DNA of 64,000 nt from CAZOOA01 sp964581355 (GTDB taxonomy: Bacteria > Bacillota > Dethiobacteria > DTU022 > UBA8154): the NCBI GenBank assembly GCA_964581355.1, contig CAZOOA010000002.1, forward strand, positions 62,001-126,000, in the 5' to 3' direction. Numbering within the stretch: the first letter of the stretch is position 1; every line of letters starts with the position of its first letter. Of the stretch, positions 53,923 to 62,945 are shown piece by piece. The notes beneath the pieces were generated by a model that ran no database searches, was not told the DNA's origin, and saw only the letters and a program-made list of their open reading frames with translations. Position numbers and translations under genes: made by a program.

Positions 53923-54891
53923 TTATTTCTCCAGGATTAGATCAAAACTGGTTTTTTCCAGGCTTCCCCGGACCTGGGCAAAGTTCCGCTCCCGGATACG
54001 TTCCAGCTCCATAGCGCCGTCATCCCTTTCAGGTGTGAGCAAAGACAGCTCGTCATCCTGCAGGAGTTCGACGATAAAGCTGTCTTTCCAGGTTTCGTCT
54101 TCGTCTTGGTAGAAGCTGAGCAGGTATGCAGTCCGGGATGCTTCCTGGAGCTGGTAAAAAGTTTCTCCCCACAGACCTGTTTCAGCATTGGCTACCTGCA
54201 CCACTCCTTCCCGGGTAAAGCGAAAATACAGGGAATCGCCCTCTTCATCGCCTCTTCGCCAGCTTCCAATAATGGTCTCAAAATCCCCGGTTAACAATCC
54301 CCTGGGCTGGGGTGCCCCGTTTTGATCATCAACCGGATCCGGTTGTGCCTCTTCACCCCGGGTTTGTCTTTCCGGGGGCAGGCCTGGAGCTTCTTCTCCG
54401 GGCGACAGATCCCCCTGGTCATGCTGTTCTTCCTCTCCGACTCCCCTTTCCACAGCGGGGGCATAGTCGGCAATAGCCGGGAAAGTCCGTAACACAAACC
54501 CCGAGAGCAAATCACCCGCTCCCGGCGATGAGCCGGTGCCGGAAAAAAAGAAAAGGAGCAGCAGCACGACAACCACGCCTCCCGCCAAGGAAACCCATTT
54601 TTTCCTGCTTTTTTTCTGGCCATCACTTCGGGAAGACCTGTCCTTTTTTGCCTTCTGCCCTTTGGCCCCCTTTGGGTCCGGAGAAGGCTTTTCTTCCTGT
54701 TTCTCCGGGAACAAACCCGGCACTTCTTCGGCTGCAATCCAGTCAGGAAGAGAGTCTTTCCACAGCAAGGAGTCCTTCTCAATAAAGCCCTGCCTGACAT
54801 ACCAGGCTAACTGTTTACGGGTGTAGGGACCTGTTTTTTCCCCCTTCCGCAGCAGATACCATTTTTCCACCGGCTTGGACAACAAAACCAC
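53923..54891 (-). CDS. GYF_2-domain membrane protein
   Basis: A 322-residue protein. The N-terminal GYF_2 (DUF4339) domain has the typical WYLLRKGEKTGPYTRKQLAW and ends DSLPDWIAAEEVPGLF; such domains bind proline-rich peptides or act as adaptors. A basic linker, one membrane helix (WVSLAGGVVVVLLLLFFFSG), a Pro/Glu-rich spacer, and an exported domain of about 110 residues (GSWRRGDEEGDSLYFRFTRE) follow. The exported part resembles lipocalin-like repeats that report a quantity, but I cannot name a family. The start (GTG at 54891) is uncertain; TTG codons just downstream follow a G-rich sequence. Confidence 0.75.
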   Translation of the reverse strand: MVLLSKPVEKWYLLRKGEKTGPYTRKQLAWYVRQGFIEKDSLLWKDSLPDWIAAEEVPGLFPEKQEEKPSPDPKGAKGQKAKKDRSSRSDGQKKSRKKWVSLAGGVVVVLLLLFFFSGTGSSPGAGDLLSGFVLRTFPAIADYAPAVERGVGEEEQHDQGDLSPGEEAPGLPPERQTRGEEAQPDPVDDQNGAPQPRGLLTGDFETIIGSWRRGDEEGDSLYFRFTREGVVQVANAETGLWGETFYQLQEASRTAYLLSFYQDEDETWKDSFIVELLQDDELSLLTPERDDGAMELERIRERNFAQVRGSLEKTSFDLILEK

Positions 54892-55129
54892 CCCATCAAA
54901 AATTATTCAGCTATTATTGCCCTGTTCGTTATTCAATGATTCAACATATGTAATCTAGTAGATGATAAGATTTATTCTTGTACCATCAGTTATAATCAAT
55001 TTTCTTGCGCTACTTTATTATTTATGTCCATTTTTCCTGTACATAGATTTTACTATAGAATATAAGCCCGGGCAAAAGAAAAGTTGGAGATAAACCAGGA
55101 ATATGAGGATTAGATAGAGCTAGGTAGGG

Positions 55130-56320
55130 CTAGATGATTCCTTTATTTTGCAAATGCTTTACCTTTTCAGTACTGTAACCCAGGACTTGCTGCAAAACTT
55201 CCATCGTATGTTCTCCCAGGGATGGCGGTGGAAGCATCTGCTCGCATGCGGTCTCAGAAAGTTTGTAGGGAATTCCCGCCACGGTAAACTCCATCCCGGA
55301 CTGCAGGGTGATTTTACGGACCATATCCCGGGCCAGCACCTGGGGATCCTGAAGCACCTGGTCCACCCCCTGGATCCGGCCGCAGGGAATATTTTCCTGT
55401 TCCAGGCGGTTGATCCAGTAGTCCACGGTCTCTTGTTGGATAGCTTCATCCAGCAGAGGCTTGAGCCGATCCCAGTTGCGGGTCCTGCTGTCGTTATCCA
55501 GAAAGCGGGCATCCCGGGCCAAGTGAGGCACCCCCAGGACCTGGCAGAGTTTTTCCCAGAGCCTGTTGTTTCCCGCTGCGATGATAATGTAGCCGTCACG
55601 GGCCGAAAAGGAGCTAAAAGGAGTAATCGAAGGATGTCTATTGCCCAGGGGTGCCGGTATCTCCCCCGTGACTGTGTAACGGGCTATGGCATTTTCCAGG
55701 AGTGCCACCTGGGAGTCCAGCATGGAAATATCCACCTTCTGCCCCTGCCCTTGGGTGCGAGCGACAAGCAGAGCAGAAAGGATCCCGATAACGGTAAAAA
55801 GCCCGGCGGTTAAGTCGCCCACCGAAGCGCCCACCCTGGTAGGCATGCCTCCTTCCTGCCCGGTAATGCTCATAATTCCTCCCCGCCCCTGAACAACAAT
55901 ATCATAAGCAGGTTTCTGCGTTTCCGGTCCCGTGGTCCCAAACCCGGAAACGACAGCGTAGACCAGCCCGGGATGTACCTTTGACAGGTCCTCGTATCCC
56001 AACCCCCACTTCTCCATGGTTCCCGGACGGTAATTTTCCACCAGGATATCAAAATGGGGGATCATCTCTTTGAGCAGGCCCTGCCCTTCGCCGCTTTTCA
56101 AGTTTACTGTAACACTTTTTTTATTCCGGTTCAGGCTGAGAAAATAGGCGCTTTCCTCACCCAAAAAAGGCCCATAAGCCCTGGAGTCGTCCCCTTTTTC
56201 CGGTGTTTCTATCTTGATGACTTCGGCGCCCAGGTCAGCCAGCTGCAACGTGCAAAATGGACCGGCCAACACCCGGGTCAAATCCAGCACCCGGATCCCC
56301 TCTAAAGGTCTGCTTTGCAT
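55130..56320 (-). CDS. Class III (CaiB/BaiF) CoA-transferase
   Basis: A 396-residue family III CoA-transferase. It starts PLEGIRVLDLTRVLAGPFCT and carries AEVIKIETPEKGDDSRAYGP and SLNRNKKSVTVNLKS. The catalytic Asp is in GASVGDLTAGLFTVIG. The enzyme moves CoA between acyl-CoA and a free acid. Substrate is unknown; it might feed the fatty-acid genes at 6-11 kb, but distance makes this guesswork. ATG at 56320. Confidence 0.93.
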   Translation of the reverse strand: MQSRPLEGIRVLDLTRVLAGPFCTLQLADLGAEVIKIETPEKGDDSRAYGPFLGEESAYFLSLNRNKKSVTVNLKSGEGQGLLKEMIPHFDILVENYRPGTMEKWGLGYEDLSKVHPGLVYAVVSGFGTTGPETQKPAYDIVVQGRGGIMSITGQEGGMPTRVGASVGDLTAGLFTVIGILSALLVARTQGQGQKVDISMLDSQVALLENAIARYTVTGEIPAPLGNRHPSITPFSSFSARDGYIIIAAGNNRLWEKLCQVLGVPHLARDARFLDNDSRTRNWDRLKPLLDEAIQQETVDYWINRLEQENIPCGRIQGVDQVLQDPQVLARDMVRKITLQSGMEFTVAGIPYKLSETACEQMLPPPSLGEHTMEVLQQVLGYSTEKVKHLQNKGII

Positions 56321-56423
56321 CTACCCCACCCTTTCCTCGGACCGGGAGGCAAAAGGATCAAAAACCAACTTTTGCCCCTGCCAGAGCTAGATTGACTACG
56401 ATGAAAGACGCAGCGGTTACGAA

Positions 56424-57374
56424 CTATTTTCCATGCGCACCAGGAGTTTTCCTGTAAAATGAAGTCCTGTCCCGGATGAAACGCACCACTTTCCCCTCTT
56501 TTTCCAGGCGGGCCAGCACCTTGATTATCTCCTGCCCGCTTTTTTTCAGCTCCCGGGAAAGGGAGAGCATACTTTCCGGCTTATAGTTGAGCCTGTCCAG
56601 GATGGCTTTTTCCAGGTCCGCTTCCATGGCTTTTCTCCAAAACCCTGTGCTCTCTTCAATGATTTCCACCTTCTCAGCCAGCTGCTCCCGAAAATGGCGC
56701 AATGTTTGCGGGGGAACAGGCTCGATCTTGTCCTGGGCCGGCGGGCGCGAGACGGTATTGATCTGGACTTTGTCCAGCTCCATAGTCTCCAGGACTTCGG
56801 CCAGTCGCGCCAGGTCTGCTTCGCTGTCATTCAGGCCCCGGCAGAGCAGGATCTCCAGCCAGATCTCGCCGGAAAATTCCCGGCAGAACTGCCTCAGCCC
56901 CCGGAAAATCTTTTCCAGGGAAAGTTCTTTACAAGGACGGTTTACCCGCTGAAAAGACTCTTCCCCGGCAGCATCCAGGGAGGGGACCACCAAGTCGGCC
57001 TGGCGCAGATCATCCCGGACATCCCGGTCCCAGAGCAGAGAACTGTTGGTAATCACTGCCACTGGTACCGGGCTGATTTCTTTCAAGTGAGCGATATATC
57101 TGCCCAGGTCCCTGTTCAGGGTCGGCTCACCGGAACCGGCAAAAGTCAGGTAATCCAGGTCCAGCCCCCGGAGCTGTTTCTTGCCGGCCAGAGATGACAG
57201 CTCTTCCAGGACTTCCCGGGAATCCAGGAAATTTTGGCGCTGGCACGTCAAATTAGTGGTCTCCCCCTCATGACAGTAGACGCAGTTGAAACTGCAGGTT
57301 TTATAGGGAATGATGTCGATCCCGACGGAGATTCCCAGTCGCCGGGAGTACAGGGGTCCGTAGATTGTGTTCAT
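56424..57374 (-). CDS. Radical SAM protein with winged-helix tail
   Basis: A 316-residue radical-SAM enzyme of the COG0731 type. The cluster motif CSFNCVYC (CxxxCxxC) is about 25 residues in, after GPLYSRRLGISVGIDIIPYK; the SAM-binding GSGEPTLNRD follows. The last 65 residues form a winged-helix-like domain (LSRELKKSGQEIIKVLARLE). The reaction is unknown. I use the ATG at 57374, 9 nt after GGAGG; the frame's upstream extension lacks a site. Confidence 0.88.
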   Translation of the reverse strand: MNTIYGPLYSRRLGISVGIDIIPYKTCSFNCVYCHEGETTNLTCQRQNFLDSREVLEELSSLAGKKQLRGLDLDYLTFAGSGEPTLNRDLGRYIAHLKEISPVPVAVITNSSLLWDRDVRDDLRQADLVVPSLDAAGEESFQRVNRPCKELSLEKIFRGLRQFCREFSGEIWLEILLCRGLNDSEADLARLAEVLETMELDKVQINTVSRPPAQDKIEPVPPQTLRHFREQLAEKVEIIEESTGFWRKAMEADLEKAILDRLNYKPESMLSLSRELKKSGQEIIKVLARLEKEGKVVRFIRDRTSFYRKTPGAHGK

Positions 57375-57413
57375 TAAACATATCCTCCCCTTGGAGAGTC
57401 CATTCATTTTTCA

Positions 57414-58427
57414 TTAACCGGTGTCATTAACCGGTACATGCCTGCCCTGGCAGGAGTTGCGGGCTTTGAGGGTCTGCTCCACCTTTCGGGCAAAGTCAGC
57501 CCGGGAGACATCCCAACGGGGCGCCAACAGCAGCTCTTCCCTGGTCACTTCACTCATCAGGCGATGGACAACAATATCTTGCCGTAACAGCTCCAGCTGG
57601 TCGCAGAGGATTTCCAGGTATTCTTCTGCGTTGAGCAGTCTCAGTTCTCCCTGCCGGTAAAGCCGGGCCAGGTCTGTGCTTTCCATCACCTGGAGTTGGT
57701 GAAACTTGATACCCTTAACGGGCAGCCCGGCTAAGACCCGGGCTGTTTCCAGCATCTCCCGGCGCCCTTCTCCTGGCAGGCCGTTGATAATATGGACACA
57801 AACCCGCAGCCCCCGGCGTTCGCTTTCCAGGACAGCATCCCGGAAGCAGGCGAAATCGTGCCCCCGGTTAATCCGCTTTAGGGTGGCATCGTGGAAAGTC
57901 TGCAGGCCCAGTTCCAGCCAGACATGGTGTTTGCTGCCATACTCCGCCAGCAGGTCCAGCACATCCTCCTGGAGGCAGTCGGGCCGGGTGGCTACACTTA
58001 AACCGACGACCCCGGGGACGGACAAAGCTTCCTGGTAGAGCTGACGCAGGGTGGATAAAGGCGCATAGGTATTGCTGAAAGACTGGAAGTAGGCCAGGTA
58101 AAAACGCCGGGGAGTAAACCCGGCGGGCACGCCCTGTTCCTGTCCCTGTGCTCCAGGATTTTTTTTCCGCTGTTCCGAGCGTAGTTGAAACTTTCTAACC
58201 TGTTCTGCAATGGAAGCCGTCCGATCGTTTGTTTCCCTGGAGAGTGCGCCCGGGCTAAAGCCGGGATTATGGCAGAAAATGCAACCTTGACTGGATTTGG
58301 CACCATCCAGGTTGGGACAGGTCATTCCGGCGTCCAGGGGAATTTTATAAACTTTTTGGCCGAACAACTCCCGGAAATACTGGCTCAGGCGATAGTACCA
58401 GCCGGGCTGGGGCATGGATCCCGTCAC
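57414..58427 (-). CDS. TIGR01212 family radical SAM protein (YtqA-like)
   Basis: A 337-residue radical-SAM protein with a longer-spaced cluster motif: CPNLDGAKSSQGCIFCHN, after LFGQKVYKIPLDAGMT. FQSFSNTYAPLSTLRQLY and WLELGLQTFHDATLKRINRGHDF are hallmarks of this Elp3-like group. It may act on tRNA, but that is an inference from kinship. Its GTG at 58427 overlaps the mnmG stop; an ATG at 58415 is an alternative start with slightly better spacing. Confidence 0.9.
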   Translation of the reverse strand: MTGSMPQPGWYYRLSQYFRELFGQKVYKIPLDAGMTCPNLDGAKSSQGCIFCHNPGFSPGALSRETNDRTASIAEQVRKFQLRSEQRKKNPGAQGQEQGVPAGFTPRRFYLAYFQSFSNTYAPLSTLRQLYQEALSVPGVVGLSVATRPDCLQEDVLDLLAEYGSKHHVWLELGLQTFHDATLKRINRGHDFACFRDAVLESERRGLRVCVHIINGLPGEGRREMLETARVLAGLPVKGIKFHQLQVMESTDLARLYRQGELRLLNAEEYLEILCDQLELLRQDIVVHRLMSEVTREELLLAPRWDVSRADFARKVEQTLKARNSCQGRHVPVNDTG

Positions 58428-60379
58428 TCCCCTTCCCCGGTTTTGTGTGCCTGACCCGCTGACCCTGCCTGTTCTTCCCTTTCCCTGGAAGCTTTTCCGC
58501 GGACTCTCCGGGGGCTTACGTGCAGGGCCAGAAACGAAATATCCGCCGGTGATACGCCATCAATACGTGAAGCCTGGCCCAGGGTCTTAGGACGAATCGA
58601 CTTGAGCTTTTGCCGGGCTTCGGTAGAAATATTGGTCAGCCGGTCGTAATCAAAGTCCGGCGGAATAGCCCGCTCTTCCAAGCCCTGGACCTGCTTGATG
58701 TTGGCCAGTTGTTTGGCAATATAGCCGGCATACTTGATCTGGGTTTCCGCCTCCGAGGCAATCTCTTTCTCGGTAGACAGGTCGAATTCGCCGGGATACT
58801 CCTGCAGCAGGTCCAAGTTTTCATAGGAGATCTCCGGCCGTTTAAGCAGTTCAGCCAGGGTCTGCGGTTTGGTCAGGGCGGCAGTGCCCATCTCTTCCAG
58901 GGCCGCGTTAATTCGGGCCGAAGGAGTCAGGCGAATCTTTTCCAGCTTTTCCCTTTCTGTTTCCAGCCTTTGCTTTTTCTCCTGGAAACGCTGGTAGCGC
59001 TCCCGGTCAATTAAGCCCAACTCAAACCCCCGTTCCGTAAGGCGCAGGTCGGCATTGTCATGTCGCAATACCAGGCGATGCTCGCAGCGGGAAGTAAACA
59101 TACGGTAGGGTTCGCTGACACCTTTGGTTACCAGGTCGTCAATTAGGACACCAATATAGGCTTCTGTCCTTTGCAGGACAAATGGCGGTTCCCCGCGGCA
59201 GAGCAGGGCGGCATTGATCCCGGCCACCAGTCCCTGGGCTGCGGCTTCTTCGTAACCGGTGGTCCCGTTTACCTGGCCGGCAAAAAACAGTCCTTTGATC
59301 TTTTTTGTCTCCAGGGTTGGCTCCAGCTGGGTGGGAGGACAAAAATCATACTCAATGGCATAAGCGGGACGGGTTATCTCCACGCTGCGAAACCCCGGAA
59401 TGGTGCGCAAAAACGCGTGCTGCAGATCTTCCGGCAGCCCGGTGGAAATGCCCTGCAGGTACATCTCCTCCGATCCCCGGCTCTCCGGTTCAATAAAAAC
59501 TGGGTGCCTTTCACGGTCGGGAAAACGGACCACTTTATCCTCGATGGAGGGGCAGTAGCGAGGGCCGCGCCCCTTGATCAGCCCGGAATAAATGGGGGCA
59601 TAGTGCTTATTGTCCAGGATCAGCTGGTGGGTCTCCCGGGTGGTGTAGGTCATATAACAGGGGATCTGCTCAAAATCCGGGTTTTCTGTGGCATAGGAAA
59701 ACGCGCCGGCTTCGGGCTCTCCCGGTACCGGAATCAGGCCGTCGAAATCTATGCTGCTGCGGTAGACCCGGGGCGGCGTCCCCGTTTTAAAGCGGTCAAT
59801 TTCCAGGCCAAGGCTGGCCAGGTTCCCGGAAATTTCCGCGGATGGAACCTGGTTTCCCGGGGCCCCGGGAAAATGGTGGTCGCCCAGGAAAATTTCACTG
59901 CTCATATAGACACCGGCAGACAAAACCAGGCAGGGGGCTTTGTACGTGCTGCCCTGGCGGGTTGTTACCCCGGAAGCACGACCTTCCTCGACCAAAATTT
60001 CTGCAACCGCCCCTTCTTTCAAGCGAAGCCGGGGCTCCTGCTCCAAGATTTCTTTCATCCCCTGCTGGTAAGATTGCTTATCTATCTGGGCCCGCAGGGC
60101 CTGAACTGCGGGCCCTTTGCTGGTATTAAGTTTGCGCATTTGCAAGACATGCCGGTCGCCGTTGATACCCATTACGCCCCCCAGGGCATCAATTTCTCTG
60201 ACCAGATGGCCCTTTCCCGGTCCGCCCAGGGAAGGATTGCAGGCCATAAGCGCCGGGTGATCCAGGTTGGTGGTAATTAAAAGGGTCCGGCAACCCATCC
60301 TGGCTGCGGCCACTGCGGCCTCACATCCGGCATGGCCGGCTCCAATAACAATCACATCAAATTGAAAGCTTTCGGACAC
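58424..60379 (-). CDS. mnmG: tRNA U34 carboxymethylaminomethyl enzyme MnmG
   Basis: A 651-residue FAD protein that with MnmE modifies wobble U34 of certain tRNAs. The FAD motif FDVIVIGAGHAGCEAAVAAARMG starts the protein, and NPSLGGPGKGHLVREIDALGG and FFAGQVNGTTGYEEAAAQGL follow. I choose a GTG at 60379 (SESFQFDVI follows) because AAAGGAG lies 8 nt before it; an ATG at 60442 lacks a site. The usual upstream neighbours (mnmE, jag, rnpA, rpmH) are missing; an assembly gap lies about 370 nt upstream, so the true context is not assured. Confidence 0.95.
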   Translation of the reverse strand: MSESFQFDVIVIGAGHAGCEAAVAAARMGCRTLLITTNLDHPALMACNPSLGGPGKGHLVREIDALGGVMGINGDRHVLQMRKLNTSKGPAVQALRAQIDKQSYQQGMKEILEQEPRLRLKEGAVAEILVEEGRASGVTTRQGSTYKAPCLVLSAGVYMSSEIFLGDHHFPGAPGNQVPSAEISGNLASLGLEIDRFKTGTPPRVYRSSIDFDGLIPVPGEPEAGAFSYATENPDFEQIPCYMTYTTRETHQLILDNKHYAPIYSGLIKGRGPRYCPSIEDKVVRFPDRERHPVFIEPESRGSEEMYLQGISTGLPEDLQHAFLRTIPGFRSVEITRPAYAIEYDFCPPTQLEPTLETKKIKGLFFAGQVNGTTGYEEAAAQGLVAGINAALLCRGEPPFVLQRTEAYIGVLIDDLVTKGVSEPYRMFTSRCEHRLVLRHDNADLRLTERGFELGLIDRERYQRFQEKKQRLETEREKLEKIRLTPSARINAALEEMGTAALTKPQTLAELLKRPEISYENLDLLQEYPGEFDLSTEKEIASEAETQIKYAGYIAKQLANIKQVQGLEERAIPPDFDYDRLTNISTEARQKLKSIRPKTLGQASRIDGVSPADISFLALHVSPRRVRGKASREREEQAGSAGQAHKTGEGE

Positions 60380-60690
60380 AAAACCAACTCCTTTAATGGA
60401 GCCCCCCGCCCCATTTTCAAACTCTTCATTCTCACTCGCCATTCTCAGGATCTTGGCAGTTCACCTTTATATGCTCTGCTACATGGCAATAAATGGATAC
60501 AAAAAGTAAACCCTTATGGTTTCAGTTCGTTCTGGCTGGGTAATCTTCCATAGTTGTGGGATTATTATAGCACATAACCCGCGGGTGATAAAAGTTTCAC
60601 TACCGGGAACGAAAAAAATCCTGGAATCACCATGAAACAATTCGTCAACCATTTAGCTTCTGCCATTAAAAAAAGCTTGCAAATCTCTCT

Positions 60691-60745
60691 GGCAATTACA
60701 AAAAAAGATAGGCCGTGGACAGCCCTGGTTTTTTTGCAGCTACAG
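60691..60745 (+). repeat. 55-nt repeat flanking the N gap, left copy
   Basis: Identical to 60846-60900. The exact 55-nt length matches a common assembler k-mer size, so this may be contig-end overlap rather than a biological duplication. Confidence 0.85.
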
Positions 60746-60845
60746 NNNNNNNNNNNNNNNNNNNNNNNNNNNNNNNNNNNNNNNNNNNNNNNNNNNNNNN
60801 NNNNNNNNNNNNNNNNNNNNNNNNNNNNNNNNNNNNNNNNNNNNN

Positions 60846-60900
60846 GGCAATTACAAAAAAAGATAGGCCGTGGACAGCCCTGGTTTTTTTGCAGCTACAG
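60846..60900 (+). repeat. 55-nt repeat flanking the N gap, right copy
   Basis: Identical to 60691-60745. It also supplies the left arm of the nested hairpin at 60855-60990. Confidence 0.85.
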
Positions 60901-60990
60901 CACGGGTGCGGCTTGTTGGGGTGGTTTGCGCTGATCCCGTGCTGCATACCGCTGCTATCGGAGGGAGGGCTGTCCGGCCTATCCTTTTTG
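60855..60990 (-). terminator. Large nested hairpin after glnK
   Basis: The outer arms GATAGGCCGTGGACAGCCCT (60862-60881) and AGGGCTGTCCGGCCTATC (60966-60983) pair with a 2-nt bulge. An inner stem CAGCACGGG/CCCGTGCTG (60898-60906, 60936-60944) is perfect. An A-tract lies on the left and T-tracts on the right, so it could end transcripts in both directions. On the minus strand it follows glnK and ends in TTTTTTT. Such size also fits a small non-autonomous palindromic element. Confidence 0.6.
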
Positions 60991-61013
60991 CTTTTTTGAA
61001 CTACAGCCAACTG

Positions 61014-61349
61014 TTATAAGGCTGTATCACCTCTTTCACCTGTGCGGATCCGGATGGCCTCTTCCACCGGAATAATAAAGATTTTGCCATCCCCGTATTT
61101 TCCAGTCTGGCAGATATTTTGAACTACTTTAACAATCTCTTCCACCCGATCGTCGGAGACGATTGTCTCCATTTTCATCTTGGGCAGAAGATTGACGTTA
61201 ACAGGAGTTCCCCGGTAAACCTGGGTTTCCCCTTTTTGCGTCCCGAACCCCTTGACATGGGTTATCGTCATCCCGGTAACGACACCGCTTAAGGCTTCTT
61301 CCAGTTCCATCATCTTGTTCGGCCTGAAAATGACCTCGATTTTTTTCAC
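61014..61349 (-). CDS. glnK: Nitrogen regulatory protein PII (GlnK)
   Basis: A 111-residue PII trimer subunit that senses ATP/ADP and 2-oxoglutarate and gates Amt. ITHVKGFGTQKGET, LPKMKMETIVSDD and the C-terminal TGKYGDGKIFIIPVEEAIRIRTGE are clear. The T-loop reads VYRGTPVNVNLLPK where E. coli has LYRGAEYMVDFLPK, so the tyrosine that is uridylylated is replaced by valine. I choose GTG at 61349 (KKIEVIFRP follows), 8 nt after GGGAGG. It is encoded directly after amt. Confidence 0.95.
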   Translation of the reverse strand: MKKIEVIFRPNKMMELEEALSGVVTGMTITHVKGFGTQKGETQVYRGTPVNVNLLPKMKMETIVSDDRVEEIVKVVQNICQTGKYGDGKIFIIPVEEAIRIRTGERGDTAL

Positions 61350-61546
61350 CTGGTGTTCCTCCCTTCTTTTGTTTACAGGGTATCTCATTTTACTCTATTA
61401 TTGTAATCCCAAAAGCTTTTTGTAGCGAAGCCGGGGAGACAGTCCTGGAGCGCTTTTCGAAGTAAAACAAGGGCCAGGCGGAAAAGCGGCTTAACTGTCG
61501 CCCTGCTTTCTGGTGCATACACTTGTTATTCCTTGTTATGCTTCTT

Positions 61547-62887
61547 TTACCGGGGAACAAAGTCCGCATAAGCTTCCATTCCGTGTTCGCCGATATCCAG
61601 ACCCTTCATTTCTTCTTCCCGGGGCACCCGGAGTGCTGCAGCAGACCGGATGATGGCAAAGAGGACGGCAGCCGTCACGCCAACCCATGCGACCATGGCC
61701 ACTACACCCAGGGCCTGCACACCCAGCAGGCCGGCTCCGCCGCCATAGAACAGTCCTCCATCTGTGGCCAAAAAGCCCACAGCCAGGGTCCCCCAGATGC
61801 CGCAGGTCCCGTGCACCGAAACAGCACCAACAGGATCGTCCACTTTGATTTTTTGGTCAATGATTTCCACGGAAAAGACCAGGATAATGCCGCCAATGGC
61901 TCCGGCAATAATAGCACCGATGGGAGATAGATTGCCGCAACCGGCCGTAATGGAGACCAGGCCCGCCAGGGCGCCGTTTAAGGTCATGCTGACATCAGGC
62001 TTGCCATGCCGCATCCAGGTTACCAGCATTGCCAGGATAGCACCGGCAGCGGCAGAAAGATTGGTGTTGACCACGACCAAACCCATATCGGGATCCAGGG
62101 CGCTTAAGGTGCTGCCACCGTTAAACCCGAACCAGCCGAACCAGAGGATCAATACACCCAAGGCACCCAGGGTGATACTGTGCCCCGGGAGAGCATTGAC
62201 GGTTCCATCTTCGTTGTACTTGCCGGCCCGGGCTCCCAGGAAGTAGGCGCCCATGAAAGCGGCTACTCCACCTGTCCCGTGCACAACAGTGGAACCGGCA
62301 AAGTCAACAAAGCCCAACTCTTCCAGGAAACCTCCGCCCCAGACCCAGTGCCCCACCACGGGGTAGATAATCGCTGTGAGCACGACACTGTAGAGCAGGT
62401 AGCCGGGAAACTTGATTCGCTCGGCTACGGCCCCGGAGACGATGGTCGCTGCCGTAGCGGCAAAGACGGTCTGGAAAATCACAAATACGTAGATGGGAAC
62501 ACTAAGACCCAGGTGGGTGAAATCATCAGTTAGGGCATGACCTGAAAGGCCAACAAACCCGGCGGCCGTAAGACCGAACATGAGGGTAAAACCGATTAAT
62601 GTATAGCTGATACTGCCCATGCTGAAGGTCATAAAGTTTTTCATGATAATGTTTCCGGCATTTTTTGCCCGGGTAAAACCTGTCTCCACCATGGCGAAAC
62701 CGGCATGCATAAAAAAGACCAGGAAAGCTGCAACCAGGATCCAGATGGAATCAACGGCAACTACAAGATCCTCGGTGGTGGCTGCGGCAACCGTCCCTGC
62801 CGGTATCAACAGCAGCAGCGCTGCGGCCAGCAGGATAACCAGGAAAGCCCTCCTACACTGATACGTTAAGCAATTTGTCCCTAACAC
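61547..62887 (-). CDS. amt: Ammonium transporter Amt
   Basis: A channel of about 446 residues with a cleavable signal-like N-terminus (FLVILLAAALLLLIPAGTVAAA) and 11 membrane helices. The twin pore histidines lie in VVHGTGGVAAFMG and SVHGTCGIWGTLA. The C-terminal tail KGLDIGEHGMEAY is the conserved GlnK-responsive region. The start is doubtful: a GTG at 62887 has no good ribosome site. ATGATG at about 62893 opens only a 14-codon frame (MMKGVRDKLLNVSV) that ends over an AGGAGG, after which only non-standard codons begin the amt frame. A sequence error or a coupled leader peptide could explain this. Confidence 0.93.
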   Translation of the reverse strand: MLGTNCLTYQCRRAFLVILLAAALLLLIPAGTVAAATTEDLVVAVDSIWILVAAFLVFFMHAGFAMVETGFTRAKNAGNIIMKNFMTFSMGSISYTLIGFTLMFGLTAAGFVGLSGHALTDDFTHLGLSVPIYVFVIFQTVFAATAATIVSGAVAERIKFPGYLLYSVVLTAIIYPVVGHWVWGGGFLEELGFVDFAGSTVVHGTGGVAAFMGAYFLGARAGKYNEDGTVNALPGHSITLGALGVLILWFGWFGFNGGSTLSALDPDMGLVVVNTNLSAAAGAILAMLVTWMRHGKPDVSMTLNGALAGLVSITAGCGNLSPIGAIIAGAIGGIILVFSVEIIDQKIKVDDPVGAVSVHGTCGIWGTLAVGFLATDGGLFYGGGAGLLGVQALGVVAMVAWVGVTAAVLFAIIRSAAALRVPREEEMKGLDIGEHGMEAYADFVPR

Positions 62888-62945
62888 CTTTCATCATCCT
62901 TTCCTTCAATTTTTAATGACCCAGCGTCTCAAAAGGACGGGAATA

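Larger units (their letters stand above)
60380..61013. other. Region with assembly gap and duplicated flanks
   Basis: No gene here. A run of 100 N (60746-60845) is a scaffold gap of conventional length. The 55 nt before it (60691-60745) and after it (60846-60900) are identical. The sequence to the right forms a large nested hairpin. Any ORF drawn across the N run is an artefact. Confidence 0.9.

Noticed and set aside
59171..60280. 369-codon plus-strand ORF inside mnmG
   Set aside because: Antisense shadow of mnmG; the translated sequence has no domain features.
60632..61010. ORFs spanning the run of N
   Set aside because: The frames cross unknown sequence and are built from the duplicated 55-nt flanks and hairpin arms.
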